Source: a virus. From it: 21,706 nt of DNA. Within the stretch, counting starts at the first letter, position 1. Each line of letters starts with the position of its first letter. The notes below the pieces were generated by a model, which was given only the letters and a program-made list of their open reading frames with translations, was not told the DNA's origin and searched no databases. Where the stretch lies: the IMG/VR virus record IMGVR_UViG_3300035698_008341, positions 1 through 21,706 of that record; one strand, 5' to 3'. Both the position numbers and the translations under genes were made by a program. Positions 14,751-21,310 of the stretch are shown one piece after another.

Positions 14751-15380
14751 ATTTTTTACCTCGTTAATTGCTTTTAGCATAACGCTTTTCATACCATAAT
14801 CACTAATGACCGCACTCTGATTAACAGGAGTCGCAGTTATAGCTACATTCAGTAATTGCAATTCTTCAATTAAACGGACTGTACCATCAACTAAAGTTTT
14901 TTCGATAACCTTAATCGGTTTAAAAGCTATACTAAATGCTTTTAAGAATCCGCCTTTAATACTACCCCATAAGCTCTTGAACTTAGGAGAGTTTTTATTT
15001 ATTTCAGCCTTAACCCATAATCCTCGATCATCAATCTTAGCCTCGATTATTTTACCTGCTGGAAGAATCGTTGGGTCATCCCTAAACGCTTCGTGTTCGT
15101 AATCAAGAGATATAGTACTCTCATTGATTTGTTTAAGCATACTCTTCAATGCTTTTTCAGTAACAATATCATCTACTACGTCTCTTTCAGTATTAGAAAT
15201 GTAACCAGTCACGTAATGTTTTCCACCTTTCATTTCAAACGCGAACTGTTCTGTCCTGAAAGTATAACTGCTTTTAGCAATTAATTTGTTGTAAACTTTT
15301 TTGATGTAAGAATAATCCCTGACCTTATCGGACTTTAATGCGATTTCTTTCGCTTCATTCCATTTTATATTGTTTATCAT
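14412..15380 (-). CDS. prohead protease (HK97/S78-like) fused to scaffold
   Basis: This 322-residue protein has two parts. Residues about 45-190 form a herpesvirus/HK97-type serine protease: FEMKGGKHYVTGYISNTERD, the catalytic His in DYEHEAF (His96), the nucleophile Ser in FLKAFSIAFKP (Ser150), and the ELQLLNVAITATPVNQSA block. Residues about 205-322 are low complexity (Val/Glu/Lys/Asp-rich, EDSEEDSEEEDKKKKDAK) then a coiled coil (VIAELKALREQVEAQSVELK), as in capsid scaffolds. Gene position directly before the capsid gene fits. The 21-bp TATA-like element lies about 36 nt upstream of the ATG, with AGAGGT in between. The scaffold half may also be made separately from an internal start. Confidence 0.85.
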   Translation of the reverse strand: MINNIKWNEAKEIALKSDKVRDYSYIKKVYNKLIAKSSYTFRTEQFAFEMKGGKHYVTGYISNTERDVVDDIVTEKALKSMLKQINESTISLDYEHEAFRDDPTILPAGKIIEAKIDDRGLWVKAEINKNSPKFKSLWGSIKGGFLKAFSIAFKPIKVIEKTLVDGTVRLIEELQLLNVAITATPVNQSAVISDYGMKSVMLKAINEVKNMVDEKIEKPTETPVVEEAKVEEVVEAVVEEKADAKPAKEDSEEDSEEEDKKKKDAKVEEKSVIAELKALREQVEAQSVELKDLKEKGIFKSKTPSQPIVQKSEEVTDLLSAI

Positions 15381-15405
15381 AGTATCTATACCTCTTAATA
15401 ACCAG

Positions 15406-15426
15406 TTTAAACTTTATAAAACCCTT
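15406..15426 (-). promoter_or_regulatory. 21-bp TATA-like element, copy B (before protease-capsid block)
   Basis: This is an exact copy of the 21-bp element in the only sizeable gene-free gap of the head block. On the minus strand the TATA-like TTTATAAA is centred about 36 nt before the protease start, so an archaeal-type start about 25 nt downstream would leave a 5' leader of roughly 10 nt that includes the AGAGGT site. This is the best promoter candidate in the window. Confidence 0.65.
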
Positions 15427-15432
15427 TAATTA

Positions 15433-15561
15433 TTATTTTGTTTCTACTTTACTACCAGCACCTACTCGTAAATATAGTAAGCCACTTAAATCATCATTAA
15501 TCGTAAGCGTCATTTTATCTTCATATTCTGATTTAAGTATTACTTTCTTCAACTTGATCAC
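15433..15561 (-). CDS. 42-residue beta-type peptide, unknown
   Basis: The frame opens with GTG at 15561 (GAGG motif 6 nt upstream), inside the end of the preceding gene, and reads MIKLKKVILKSEYEDKMTLT..., ending VETK. Alternating strand-like residues (TLTINDDLSGLLYLRV) suggest a small beta unit. The stop lies just before copy B of the TATA-like element. A tiny gene at the end of a transcription unit is plausible but unproven. No family recognised. Confidence 0.45.
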   Translation of the reverse strand: MIKLKKVILKSEYEDKMTLTINDDLSGLLYLRVGAGSKVETK

Positions 15562-15817
15562 TATAATCCTCATCAGACTCAACAAATCCCTTATGCATTT
15601 CAACATCTTCAACCTTAATCACATTAGGCCTATCCGCAAAAAAACGAGTAACCAACATTATATCAGCCTCAGCATTAGTCTTAGCAACCACACACTTAAC
15701 CTTAGCATTATCATCAAACGTATAACACTCCCAACGATCACTCTCTTCCTTAACAAAAATAGTGTTCTTAACTAAATACCTCATTTGAAAGAAATGCCAA
15801 TCAATAACGAAAATCAT
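15533..15817 (-). CDS. 94-residue acidic protein, unknown
   Basis: MIFVIDWHFFQMRYLVKNTI starts an acidic protein that ends VESDEDYSDQVEESNT. The middle (WECYTFDDNAKVKCVVAKTN and AEADIMLVTRFFADRPNVIK) looks like an alpha/beta fold. The ATG overlaps the MuF stop as ATGA, so translation is coupled. It lies between the MuF-like and protease genes. I do not recognise it; an assembly or head accessory role is possible. Confidence 0.6.
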   Translation of the reverse strand: MIFVIDWHFFQMRYLVKNTIFVKEESDRWECYTFDDNAKVKCVVAKTNAEADIMLVTRFFADRPNVIKVEDVEMHKGFVESDEDYSDQVEESNT

Positions 15818-16455
15818 TCTTTAACCCTCACAAACCTTATAACAGTCCGACAATTAGGGTGAAACGGAGGGTACAATGCCCTAAACGTTTTATTCTTAAC
15901 ACGCACTATAAAATCCTTATCCATAGCAATAGCCTGTTCTTTAGATCCATATTTAGCATTTTCTTTCTTACAAATCTCACTCGTCCGATCATCCATAATA
16001 ATAGATAAGTACTTTTTAAGCTTTAAACCTGACTGCAAAGCCCCTTCATAGGAACCCAAATTCTCAGCTCTTAATCCCTCAGTTCTCAATACAGTCTTTA
16101 ACCGATTATTAAATTTGTCATCCTTGAACGTACCCTTAATACGCTTTTTTAATTGCGAAATCTTTTCCTTATTCAAAATACCCCTACTAATTTCTCCACG
16201 CAATTCCTCACCAAGACTATCAGTAGCATTAGTAACATTTTGGTTAGCATACTCCTTTAAGAAACCTAAATCCCTATCATTAGGCACAAAATTCATTTCA
16301 AACTGAATTTCAGTCTTTTCCATACCCTTTTTATACTCTTTAGAAAGATACCCTTCAAGATTAGGGAATAAACTATTTAAACTAAATATATTGATTAATT
16401 TCTGCGTGATTGCAGTAATAATATTTTTTGATTCCATTTCATTCTGTGTATTCAT
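15814..16455 (-). CDS. MuF/SPP1 gp7-like minor head protein
   Basis: This protein of about 213 residues has the C-terminal MuF signature: LRTEGLRAENLGSYEGALQ, then MDDRTSEICKKEN and YPPFHPNCRTVIRFV (a D.RT...C pair and PPfHPNCRt). Such proteins lie next to portal and enter the head or take part in morphogenesis. The N-terminal half is helical and charged, with no toxin-like extension visible, so this is the short form of the family. The ATG at 16455 is inside the portal 3' end; 16437, just after the portal stop, is the alternative. A TTG start at 16473 is less likely. Confidence 0.8.
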   Translation of the reverse strand: MNTQNEMESKNIITAITQKLINIFSLNSLFPNLEGYLSKEYKKGMEKTEIQFEMNFVPNDRDLGFLKEYANQNVTNATDSLGEELRGEISRGILNKEKISQLKKRIKGTFKDDKFNNRLKTVLRTEGLRAENLGSYEGALQSGLKLKKYLSIIMDDRTSEICKKENAKYGSKEQAIAMDKDFIVRVKNKTFRALYPPFHPNCRTVIRFVRVKE

Positions 16456-18142
16456 CGTCAGGTATTCGATCAACTAATTGTATTAATTGCTTACCCACTT
16501 CATCAATGGTTTTTTCCATATCTTTTAATGGACTAGGATTACTTTGAGCTTTCTCTTCGGGTTTTTTATCTTTATCACCAAAACCTTTCTTTTTATCATC
16601 TTTAGCGGACTCATCTTTCTTAGCAAAAGGATTATCTCCTTTAGGATCTTCATCTTTAGCACCTTGAGAGAAACCTTGTTCTTGTTCAAACTTAGCCATA
16701 TCAGTCTCGGCCTGTTCTAACTTATTCTCTTTAAGTTCCGCTACATTAATTCCTAACTCTCCAGCAGCCATTTCAGAAGTCTTAACACCCATTCTTATTT
16801 CTTGTTCTAATAAGTCGTGCTTTACTTTATCTTCATCAGCGTCATAATGATCAAAAACGATCTCTAACGGAACGTTACGGAAGTCATCAAATTCAATATC
16901 TTTAAAGAACGATGGCATTAATTGAGTGTTTAAACTATAACTTAAAACCTTAAGTAAAGGCTGTATAGCTTTTCTTTTACTCACTTGAGTTTGACTATCA
17001 TCAGTACTCTTATTACTATTCTCAGTCCAACCCATTTCACTAGCTGTTACTCCAAAACACGCCCACACTATTTTCATAAACCATTCTTGTTGTGCTAAAA
17101 CTTCCATGTCTTTAGGACTTAATTGAAAGCTGACAAACTCAGGCTTAGTACTCACGATAGGTACGCTAAAATTCTTCTTCCTCTTTTTCCCAAACTCATC
17201 TTCATTAGCTTGATAACTATTATCGAACCTTTCCCTAAACGCAGCTATTTGTTCTTTCTTAGCACCCATTAAGGATATAACTCCATCAGGCATATTATTA
17301 TTCACGTAAAAATCAAGATTAAACTCACTACCATACACTAAAGTCTGAATAACTTGAGATAAAACCTCTAAAGGACTCCTACCATAAATACTATCACTTC
17401 TAGGATTCTGCATGAAATAAATAATTTCCTTCTTACCAAAAGGAACAGGCATTGATCCTGCAGTCCAACCATATTGGAAGTAAGCCGCTTGATCCTTAAA
17501 CAATACATTATACGTTTTAATAACTTCCATTTGCATTTCACTAGGAGTCTCAAAACTAATAGGTACATCCATCGAATCAACCATAGGTGGAACGAAGTCA
17601 GCTCTATTACCTAAATAACCATAAATGTCAGGATTCTTTAAGAAAAGACTTCCATCTCTAGCAAAAATGTGTTGTAAGTCACCATTAGAATTAAAAACTT
17701 TAGTGATAATACCACTGTCAGTCTCTAAAATATCCGTAACTACTTGACGTAATATTTGTTCAAAACTTTCCGCATTACCATTAGGATTCTTTAAGAAACG
17801 AGTAGTAGCCTTAATATCTTCACTGTAATCCTTCCCGTCATCTTGAAATTCATCCTTAACTTTAACTTCCCACGGACAAGAAACTACCTCATCACAAATA
17901 GTCTTAATCACAGAAAAAATATAAGGATTCTTAGCTAATACTTTAAGCTGAGGCGTATTAACATTACGAGGATAACCATAAGGAGGTTTATACAAGAAAT
18001 TAGGAATGTAAGCTTTAAAAACACCAGCACCACGATCAGTAGCTAAACTCATATCAATAACAGCAGAACTCTCCGTACTCTCGCTAACACTAACATCTTC
18101 TTTGTTACCAAACGCTTTTGATATAATATCTTTGAAACCCAT
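16439..18142 (-). CDS. portal protein, HK97-like
   Basis: This 567-residue protein matches HK97-type portal layout: NPYIFSVIKTICDEVVSCPW near residue 75-95, IFARDGSLFLKNPD near 160, EIIYFMQNPRSDSIYGRSPL near 240-260 (the portal 'RS..YG.SPL' block), FYVNNNMPDGVISL near 280, and ASEMGWTENSNKSTDDSQ in the stem/crown region near 370-390. The last about 90 residues are a low-complexity Lys/Asp/Pro-rich tail, probably disordered in the capsid interior. Gene order (terminase, portal, MuF) fits. The ATG has no Shine-Dalgarno motif but follows a hairpin plus T6 sequence by 8 nt, with a TATA-like element about 116 nt upstream. Confidence 0.85.
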   Translation of the reverse strand: MGFKDIISKAFGNKEDVSVSESTESSAVIDMSLATDRGAGVFKAYIPNFLYKPPYGYPRNVNTPQLKVLAKNPYIFSVIKTICDEVVSCPWEVKVKDEFQDDGKDYSEDIKATTRFLKNPNGNAESFEQILRQVVTDILETDSGIITKVFNSNGDLQHIFARDGSLFLKNPDIYGYLGNRADFVPPMVDSMDVPISFETPSEMQMEVIKTYNVLFKDQAAYFQYGWTAGSMPVPFGKKEIIYFMQNPRSDSIYGRSPLEVLSQVIQTLVYGSEFNLDFYVNNNMPDGVISLMGAKKEQIAAFRERFDNSYQANEDEFGKKRKKNFSVPIVSTKPEFVSFQLSPKDMEVLAQQEWFMKIVWACFGVTASEMGWTENSNKSTDDSQTQVSKRKAIQPLLKVLSYSLNTQLMPSFFKDIEFDDFRNVPLEIVFDHYDADEDKVKHDLLEQEIRMGVKTSEMAAGELGINVAELKENKLEQAETDMAKFEQEQGFSQGAKDEDPKGDNPFAKKDESAKDDKKKGFGDKDKKPEEKAQSNPSPLKDMEKTIDEVGKQLIQLVDRIPDDEYTE

Positions 18143-18150
18143 TGGAATAT

Positions 18151-18177
18151 AAAAAACCCACTCGGGTTAGGAGTGGG
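18151..18177 (-). terminator. stem-loop plus T6 (intrinsic terminator or attenuator) just before portal
   Basis: On the minus strand CCCACTC pairs with GAGTGGG (7 bp, 7-nt loop CTAACCC) and is followed at once by TTTTTT. This is a textbook intrinsic terminator shape. It ends 8 nt before the portal ATG and about 80 nt after the expected start point of the TATA-like element at 18248-18268. It could end upstream transcripts, attenuate portal transcription, or release a short leader RNA. Confidence 0.6.
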
Positions 18178-18247
18178 AAAGGGGTGATAAAGTTCGTTTA
18201 AAAACTAGTCACAGTGCGATTTAATGAACATACAGTTAATATGACAT

Positions 18248-18268
18248 TTTAAACTTTATAAAACCCTT
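18248..18268 (-). promoter_or_regulatory. 21-bp TATA-like element, copy C (before portal)
   Basis: This exact copy of the 21-bp element starts 5 nt after the stop of the coiled-coil gene and lies upstream of portal. Minus-strand reading gives an AAAGGG BRE-like stretch then TTTATAAAG. The predicted transcript would have a leader of about 90 nt, containing the terminator-like hairpin at 18157-18177. Confidence 0.6.
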
Positions 18269-18273
18269 TATTT

Positions 18274-18666
18274 TTAAAATGCATCACCCATAGCTTCCTT
18301 CACTTCATTTAACTGTTTAAGCACGTCAACCTTAGAACCTGAATTATTCTTAAGTTCATCCTCTTTTTGTTTCAATGCCATTCTACTAGCACACTTTTGA
18401 AACTTAGCCCAAAAGGTTTTATCAACTGGCCCTAATTCTTTCTTGACATTCTTAATAGTCTTTTTAATAATACTTGCTTGTAAGTCCATATCATATATTT
18501 GTCTTTCAAGTTCTTTAATCATATCTCGAGCAGTATGTTCAGGATAAATAGTTACGTTCTCAAATCGTCCATCCACCTTCTGTTGTTTACCATCTACTAA
18601 CTCGTCGCCTTTTCTTGTCTCAATTAATTCTTTCGCTTCTTCGTCCCATTTAAATTCGTGTTCCAT
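18274..18666 (-). CDS. 130-residue coiled-coil protein, unknown
   Basis: MEHEFKWDEEAKELIETRKG starts a charged protein, with a helical middle (RDMIKELERQIYDMDLQASI) and more helix to the C-terminus. It has few hydrophobic stretches and no signal peptide. It lies after the mini-gene run and before portal, the last gene of the unit that starts with terminase. Position is compatible with a head assembly or accessory role, but no motif supports this. The upstream 47-codon frame overlaps its start by 43 nt. Confidence 0.65.
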   Translation of the reverse strand: MEHEFKWDEEAKELIETRKGDELVDGKQQKVDGRFENVTIYPEHTARDMIKELERQIYDMDLQASIIKKTIKNVKKELGPVDKTFWAKFQKCASRMALKQKEDELKNNSGSKVDVLKQLNEVKEAMGDAF

Positions 18667-18767
18667 TTGTTATTCACCCAAGTAATTTCTGTTATTGCCG
18701 CACTTCTCCCCACATAATATCCTAATACAAATATTAATATGGCTATTGTTATTATTTGCCAACTCAT
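18624..18767 (-). CDS. 47-residue single-helix membrane peptide (candidate)
   Basis: MSWQIITIAILIFVLGYYVG is one clean membrane helix at the N-terminus, followed by a polar, Lys-rich tail ending LNGTKKRKN. The ATG overlaps the stop of the preceding gene (ATATGA). The 3' part overlaps the next gene by 43 nt, which is long but tolerated for tiny genes. Orientation by the positive-inside rule would place the C-terminus in the cytoplasm. Function unknown; holin-like or membrane accessory peptides have this shape. Confidence 0.5.
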   Translation of the reverse strand: MSWQIITIAILIFVLGYYVGRSAAITEITWVNNKWNTNLNGTKKRKN

Positions 18768-18901
18768 ATGTTAGCTCCTGCTTTTAAGTATTCTAATCCG
18801 TTTACTGCAATGTCTACTCTTTTGTCTGCTTGAAATACGATTAGTCCTACCATAATTAATAACATCAGGATCATAATCATCACTCGATATTTAGTTTTCA
18901 T
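18764..18901 (-). CDS. 45-residue single-helix membrane peptide (candidate)
   Basis: MKTKYRVMIMILMLLIMVGL begins with basic residues and then a hydrophobic helix (about residues 7-23), followed by VFQADKRVDIAVNGLEYLKA. The ATG overlaps the stop of a 32-residue frame (ATGA) and is preceded by GGAGGA. Together with the next gene it forms a pair of short membrane peptides, an arrangement seen with spanin- or holin-like partners, but nothing further supports that here. Confidence 0.55.
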   Translation of the reverse strand: MKTKYRVMIMILMLLIMVGLIVFQADKRVDIAVNGLEYLKAGANI

Positions 18902-18996
18902 TCTTCTTCCTCCAAGTGGACTTCCACAAACCCACAACCTTGTTTTAATAAATTAATTGCTGGAGTTAAATCCTCCATACAAATATCACTTATCAT
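18898..18996 (-). CDS. 32-residue acidic peptide (weak candidate)
   Basis: The frame MISDICMEDLTPAINLLKQG...EEEE fills the space between the third zinc-ribbon gene and the membrane peptide, begins 1 nt after the preceding stop, and ends overlapping the next ATG. It has no clear Shine-Dalgarno site. The tight packing is the only support. Confidence 0.35.
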   Translation of the reverse strand: MISDICMEDLTPAINLLKQGCGFVEVHLEEEE

Positions 18997-18997
18997 T

Positions 18998-19114
18998 TTA
19001 ATTAGGTATTACTTGCTTTGAACAAACTTGACAAAACACCATATCCTCCAACACCAATAACTCACTACCGCAATCAGGACATAACAAAAATGCCTTCTTC
19101 ACTTCACTATACAT
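18998..19114 (-). CDS. 38-residue zinc-ribbon mini-protein
   Basis: MYSEVKKAFLLCPDCGSELL ... VFCQVCSKQVIPN has two CxxC knuckles 14 residues apart, the minimal zinc ribbon. Its start (ATG at 19114, or the adjoining ATG at 19117) overlaps the previous gene's stop and is preceded by GAGGTG. It is the third of three zinc-ribbon genes in a row after large terminase. Nucleic-acid or protein binding is inferred for the fold. Confidence 0.65.
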   Translation of the reverse strand: MYSEVKKAFLLCPDCGSELLVLEDMVFCQVCSKQVIPN

Positions 19115-19340
19115 CATTCACCTCATCAAATGTCATATCTGCCTTTGTAAGTCTACTACCAATAAACTTATACTTAAAACGTTCCCTACACCTAACACAC
19201 TTAAAAATAAGCCAATTCGTATTCGTAATATAAACCTTAAACTTTCCTAAACTATTAGGCCTTTTATCCCCCCTACTATAATGCCTAGTAGGACAATTAG
19301 GACAATTTAACAACTCAAAATTATTTACCAATCTAATCAT
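19107..19340 (-). CDS. zinc-ribbon protein, about 77 residues
   Basis: LLNCPNCPTRHYSRGDKRPN is the first knuckle and WLIFKCVRCRERFKYKF the second: a C2-C2 ribbon with a basic, aromatic middle. The ATG at 19340 sits 1 nt after GGGAGGG, too close for a normal Shine-Dalgarno site. A TTG four codons later has ideal spacing, in a context (AGATTGGTAAA) nearly identical to that of the upstream zinc-ribbon gene, so TTG may be the real start. A longer frame from 19439 is rejected because it runs through the upstream gene. Confidence 0.65.
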   Translation of the reverse strand: MIRLVNNFELLNCPNCPTRHYSRGDKRPNSLGKFKVYITNTNWLIFKCVRCRERFKYKFIGSRLTKADMTFDEVNDV

Positions 19341-19488
19341 CCCTCCCACATTTAGAACAAAGTTTAGTTTCAAACATATCTTCATTAAAATATGAATCTT
19401 TAAATGCTTTAGGAGGAGTATCCCATATCTTATTTCCACACATAATACATTTAGTATTAAATTTAAATCTAATTCCTGTTTTTACCAA
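19333..19488 (-). CDS. 51-residue zinc-ribbon protein, TTG start
   Basis: Starting at TTG 19488, just inside the terminase 3' end, the frame reads (M)VKTGIRFKFNTKCIMCGNKI ... ETKLCSKCGRDD. Two CxxC pairs make a zinc ribbon. GAGGTG lies 8 nt before the TTG, inside the terminase coding sequence. No ATG is available between the frame's stop and this point. The end overlaps the next zinc-ribbon gene. Function is unknown; such small ribbons are frequent in archaea and their viruses. Confidence 0.65.
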   Translation of the reverse strand: MVKTGIRFKFNTKCIMCGNKIWDTPPKAFKDSYFNEDMFETKLCSKCGRDD

Positions 19489-20909
19489 TCTATCACCACC
19501 TCGTTATCTTCACTCCAACACGCATACACTAAACTATCACCATAATCAGGACTCTTACCATCTTCAGGATCAACAATCTTAGTCTTACCACCGCTTGTAA
19601 TCTCATAACCCATCTTACGCAAGTTATCAATAAGATTCGCATCACACCCTTTAATACTAATCTTACCCTCTTCAAATAATTGAGCCAACCTAAAATACTG
19701 CTCAGCCTTCTTATTCAAATGAGTAATAGCCCTAGTTTGATCTTCATACCTACTCTTCTGACTACTAACAATGCTAGACTCTTCAAAAGACTTAGTAGGG
19801 CCTTGACCGAAATTAGCTTCAACAACACCTAAACCCTCTTCATTTAATCTATCAACTACTCCCGCACCCAAACCGCAAACATCCACATTAATGCTATCAA
19901 AGCCAATCTTATTATGTAAATCTCTTACTTTACCTACTGTCTGCATTGTATTCATCTTATTATACACATATTGTTTGATTAATTGATACTTACCTTCTAA
20001 TTCTTGAACGTGAGTTAAAACAGTACTGTCTAATCCATATCTTGCCACATCTACACCTAAAATGTTTAAAGGTCTTCCCTTAGCAAAACCAAACTCTTTA
20101 TTATTAGCTTCTTCTATGCAATTATAATCAATTAAGCTATCCTCAGCATTTTCAGGAAATTCAGCTTCATATAATACTTTAAACGTGATCGGGTTAATTA
20201 AACGTCTTTGGTCATCTATAAACTCTTGAGTAATTCTTCCTTCTTTCAATGCTACCTTATATCCTACATGAATTTTAGTAAAACTTGGATCAGTCCAAAA
20301 ATCCCACATTTGATTATTACGATTCCAAGGGTTACCAATGCTTACTCTCATTGCATCAGGACTGTCACCTGTCATTCTAGAAATCTTCTCTTGGTAAGTT
20401 TGATACTTAATTAAGCATTCTTCATCATCAATGATTAAGTCCCCACCAAATCCCATAAGTCTGTCTCCTGTTCCTTCAGCACTTAGAATTGTTATTTCAG
20501 TTCCATTGTTTAATGTGATACGCTTTTTACTAACTTCATTCTTTAATCTGTCAAGTCCAGTCATAGCCACATCTACCATACAACTCATTTCTTCATTCTC
20601 AAGAATAAAACTACTGATATAATTTCTAATGATCTTAGTCTGATCAAGAGTAGGAGCCACTAATAATATTCGTTTATTAGGGTTAAGTTTAGCATATAAT
20701 AATACTGCTTGAGCTACACACCAACTTTTACCATACCTAGTAAGGCAACTAATCACTAATTTTTTAGTTAAACGAAATGCGATAGTCTTTACTATCTTTG
20801 CTTGAGTAGGCGTTATATCTGTTTTAAAGTAATTCTTACATAATGCCCAAGCGTCTTTATTTCTTATCCATCCTTCTAGGACTTCTTTCTTACTCTTTTT
20901 TTTACTAAT
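19482..20909 (-). CDS. terL: terminase large subunit (start unusual)
   Basis: The packaging ATPase-nuclease. Seen: Walker A CLTRYGKS, Walker B GDLIIDDEE, coupling motif SIGNPWN, and an RNase H-type nuclease triad (GVDVARYGLD, NVDVCGLG, SPDYGDSLVYA). A first ATG/GTG/TTG reading gives GTG at 20756, right before Walker A, which would delete the usual N-terminal part. Translation of the sequence upstream in the same frame continues with a convincing terminase N-terminus (EVLEGWIRNKDAWALCKNYF ... TPTQAKIVKTIAFRLTKKLV) back to a stop at 20913, with no ATG, GTG or TTG. The coordinates use ATT at 20909, which has GAGGG 7 nt upstream and gives 475 residues. The alternative is a -1 frameshift from small terminase at the A8 run. 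Confidence 0.85.
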   Translation of the reverse strand: MSKKKSKKEVLEGWIRNKDAWALCKNYFKTDITPTQAKIVKTIAFRLTKKLVISCLTRYGKSWCVAQAVLLYAKLNPNKRILLVAPTLDQTKIIRNYISSFILENEEMSCMVDVAMTGLDRLKNEVSKKRITLNNGTEITILSAEGTGDRLMGFGGDLIIDDEECLIKYQTYQEKISRMTGDSPDAMRVSIGNPWNRNNQMWDFWTDPSFTKIHVGYKVALKEGRITQEFIDDQRRLINPITFKVLYEAEFPENAEDSLIDYNCIEEANNKEFGFAKGRPLNILGVDVARYGLDSTVLTHVQELEGKYQLIKQYVYNKMNTMQTVGKVRDLHNKIGFDSINVDVCGLGAGVVDRLNEEGLGVVEANFGQGPTKSFEESSIVSSQKSRYEDQTRAITHLNKKAEQYFRLAQLFEEGKISIKGCDANLIDNLRKMGYEITSGGKTKIVDPEDGKSPDYGDSLVYACWSEDNEVVIDW

Positions 20910-21310
20910 TGTTTATCCCTCTTTAAGCCTTCATTATAAACAGCATACAAATGCTCATCAACATTAACGCCAGTATTATTTTGAATATTTACTTGAGTTC
21001 CGATCGCTTCCGTACCGTGAACTTGTTTACTCCAATCAAGCATCATTCTCGCAACCATCATAGCTTCTTGAATCGTAGACGCTTTACTCTGCCACCTTTG
21101 TAATACTGCTAATATATCAAGCCTAGTAATATCTTTATTGTCAAACATTTGTATAAGCGTATTTGCACTCTCATCTTTAGCTCCTCTTTCCCTTAACCAC
21201 CTTAGTTTAGCTCCTATACTCTTTTTAGGGCTTTTACTCAGCCCCCCCTTCTTCCCAAGCTCTCTAGCTTCTTTCTTGGTTTTAATGGGAATTAAATTCT
21301 GTTCATTCAC
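20876..21310 (-). CDS. terS: terminase small subunit (probable)
   Basis: This 144-residue protein starts at GTG 21310, overlapping the upstream stop as GTGA. The N-terminus TKKEARELGKKGGLSKSPKK is the common lead of small terminases and related DNA-recognition subunits, followed by KLRWLRERGAKDESANTLIQ and a helical region to about residue 100 (EAMMVARMMLDWSKQVHG). The C-terminus is very basic (KKRVRKKS). It directly precedes and overlaps the large subunit frame. It would bind the packaging site and load the large subunit. The family is assigned by position and the KKGG motif; no HTH is certain by eye. Confidence 0.7.
   Translation of the reverse strand: MNEQNLIPIKTKKEARELGKKGGLSKSPKKSIGAKLRWLRERGAKDESANTLIQMFDNKDITRLDILAVLQRWQSKASTIQEAMMVARMMLDWSKQVHGTEAIGTQVNIQNNTGVNVDEHLYAVYNEGLKRDKQLVKKRVRKKS
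20897..20903 (-). promoter_or_regulatory. possible -1 frameshift heptamer (A AAA AAA) at the terminase overlap
   Basis: In the small-terminase frame GTA AAA AAA AGA contains the slippery heptamer A AAA AAA within a run of eight A (minus strand, 20896-20903). A -1 shift enters the large-terminase frame exactly. GAGGG lies 13 nt upstream of the heptamer, resembling the stimulatory Shine-Dalgarno of dnaX, though the same GAGGG could serve an ATT start at 20909. Confidence 0.4.

Noticed and set aside
14482-14799. Plus-strand open frame rich in Ser
   Set aside because: It is the reverse of the Glu/Lys-rich scaffold region, has no ribosome-binding context, and lies fully inside a well-supported gene.
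18180-18232. Eight-codon leader peptide (MFIKSHCD) ahead of the terminator-like hairpin
   Set aside because: No ribosome-binding site and no run of a single amino acid codon to suggest classic attenuation, so probably chance.
19341-19439. N-terminal extension of the 77-residue zinc-ribbon gene
   Set aside because: The stretch is covered in another frame by a 51-residue zinc ribbon with CxxC pairs, while the extension itself looks non-coding in composition.
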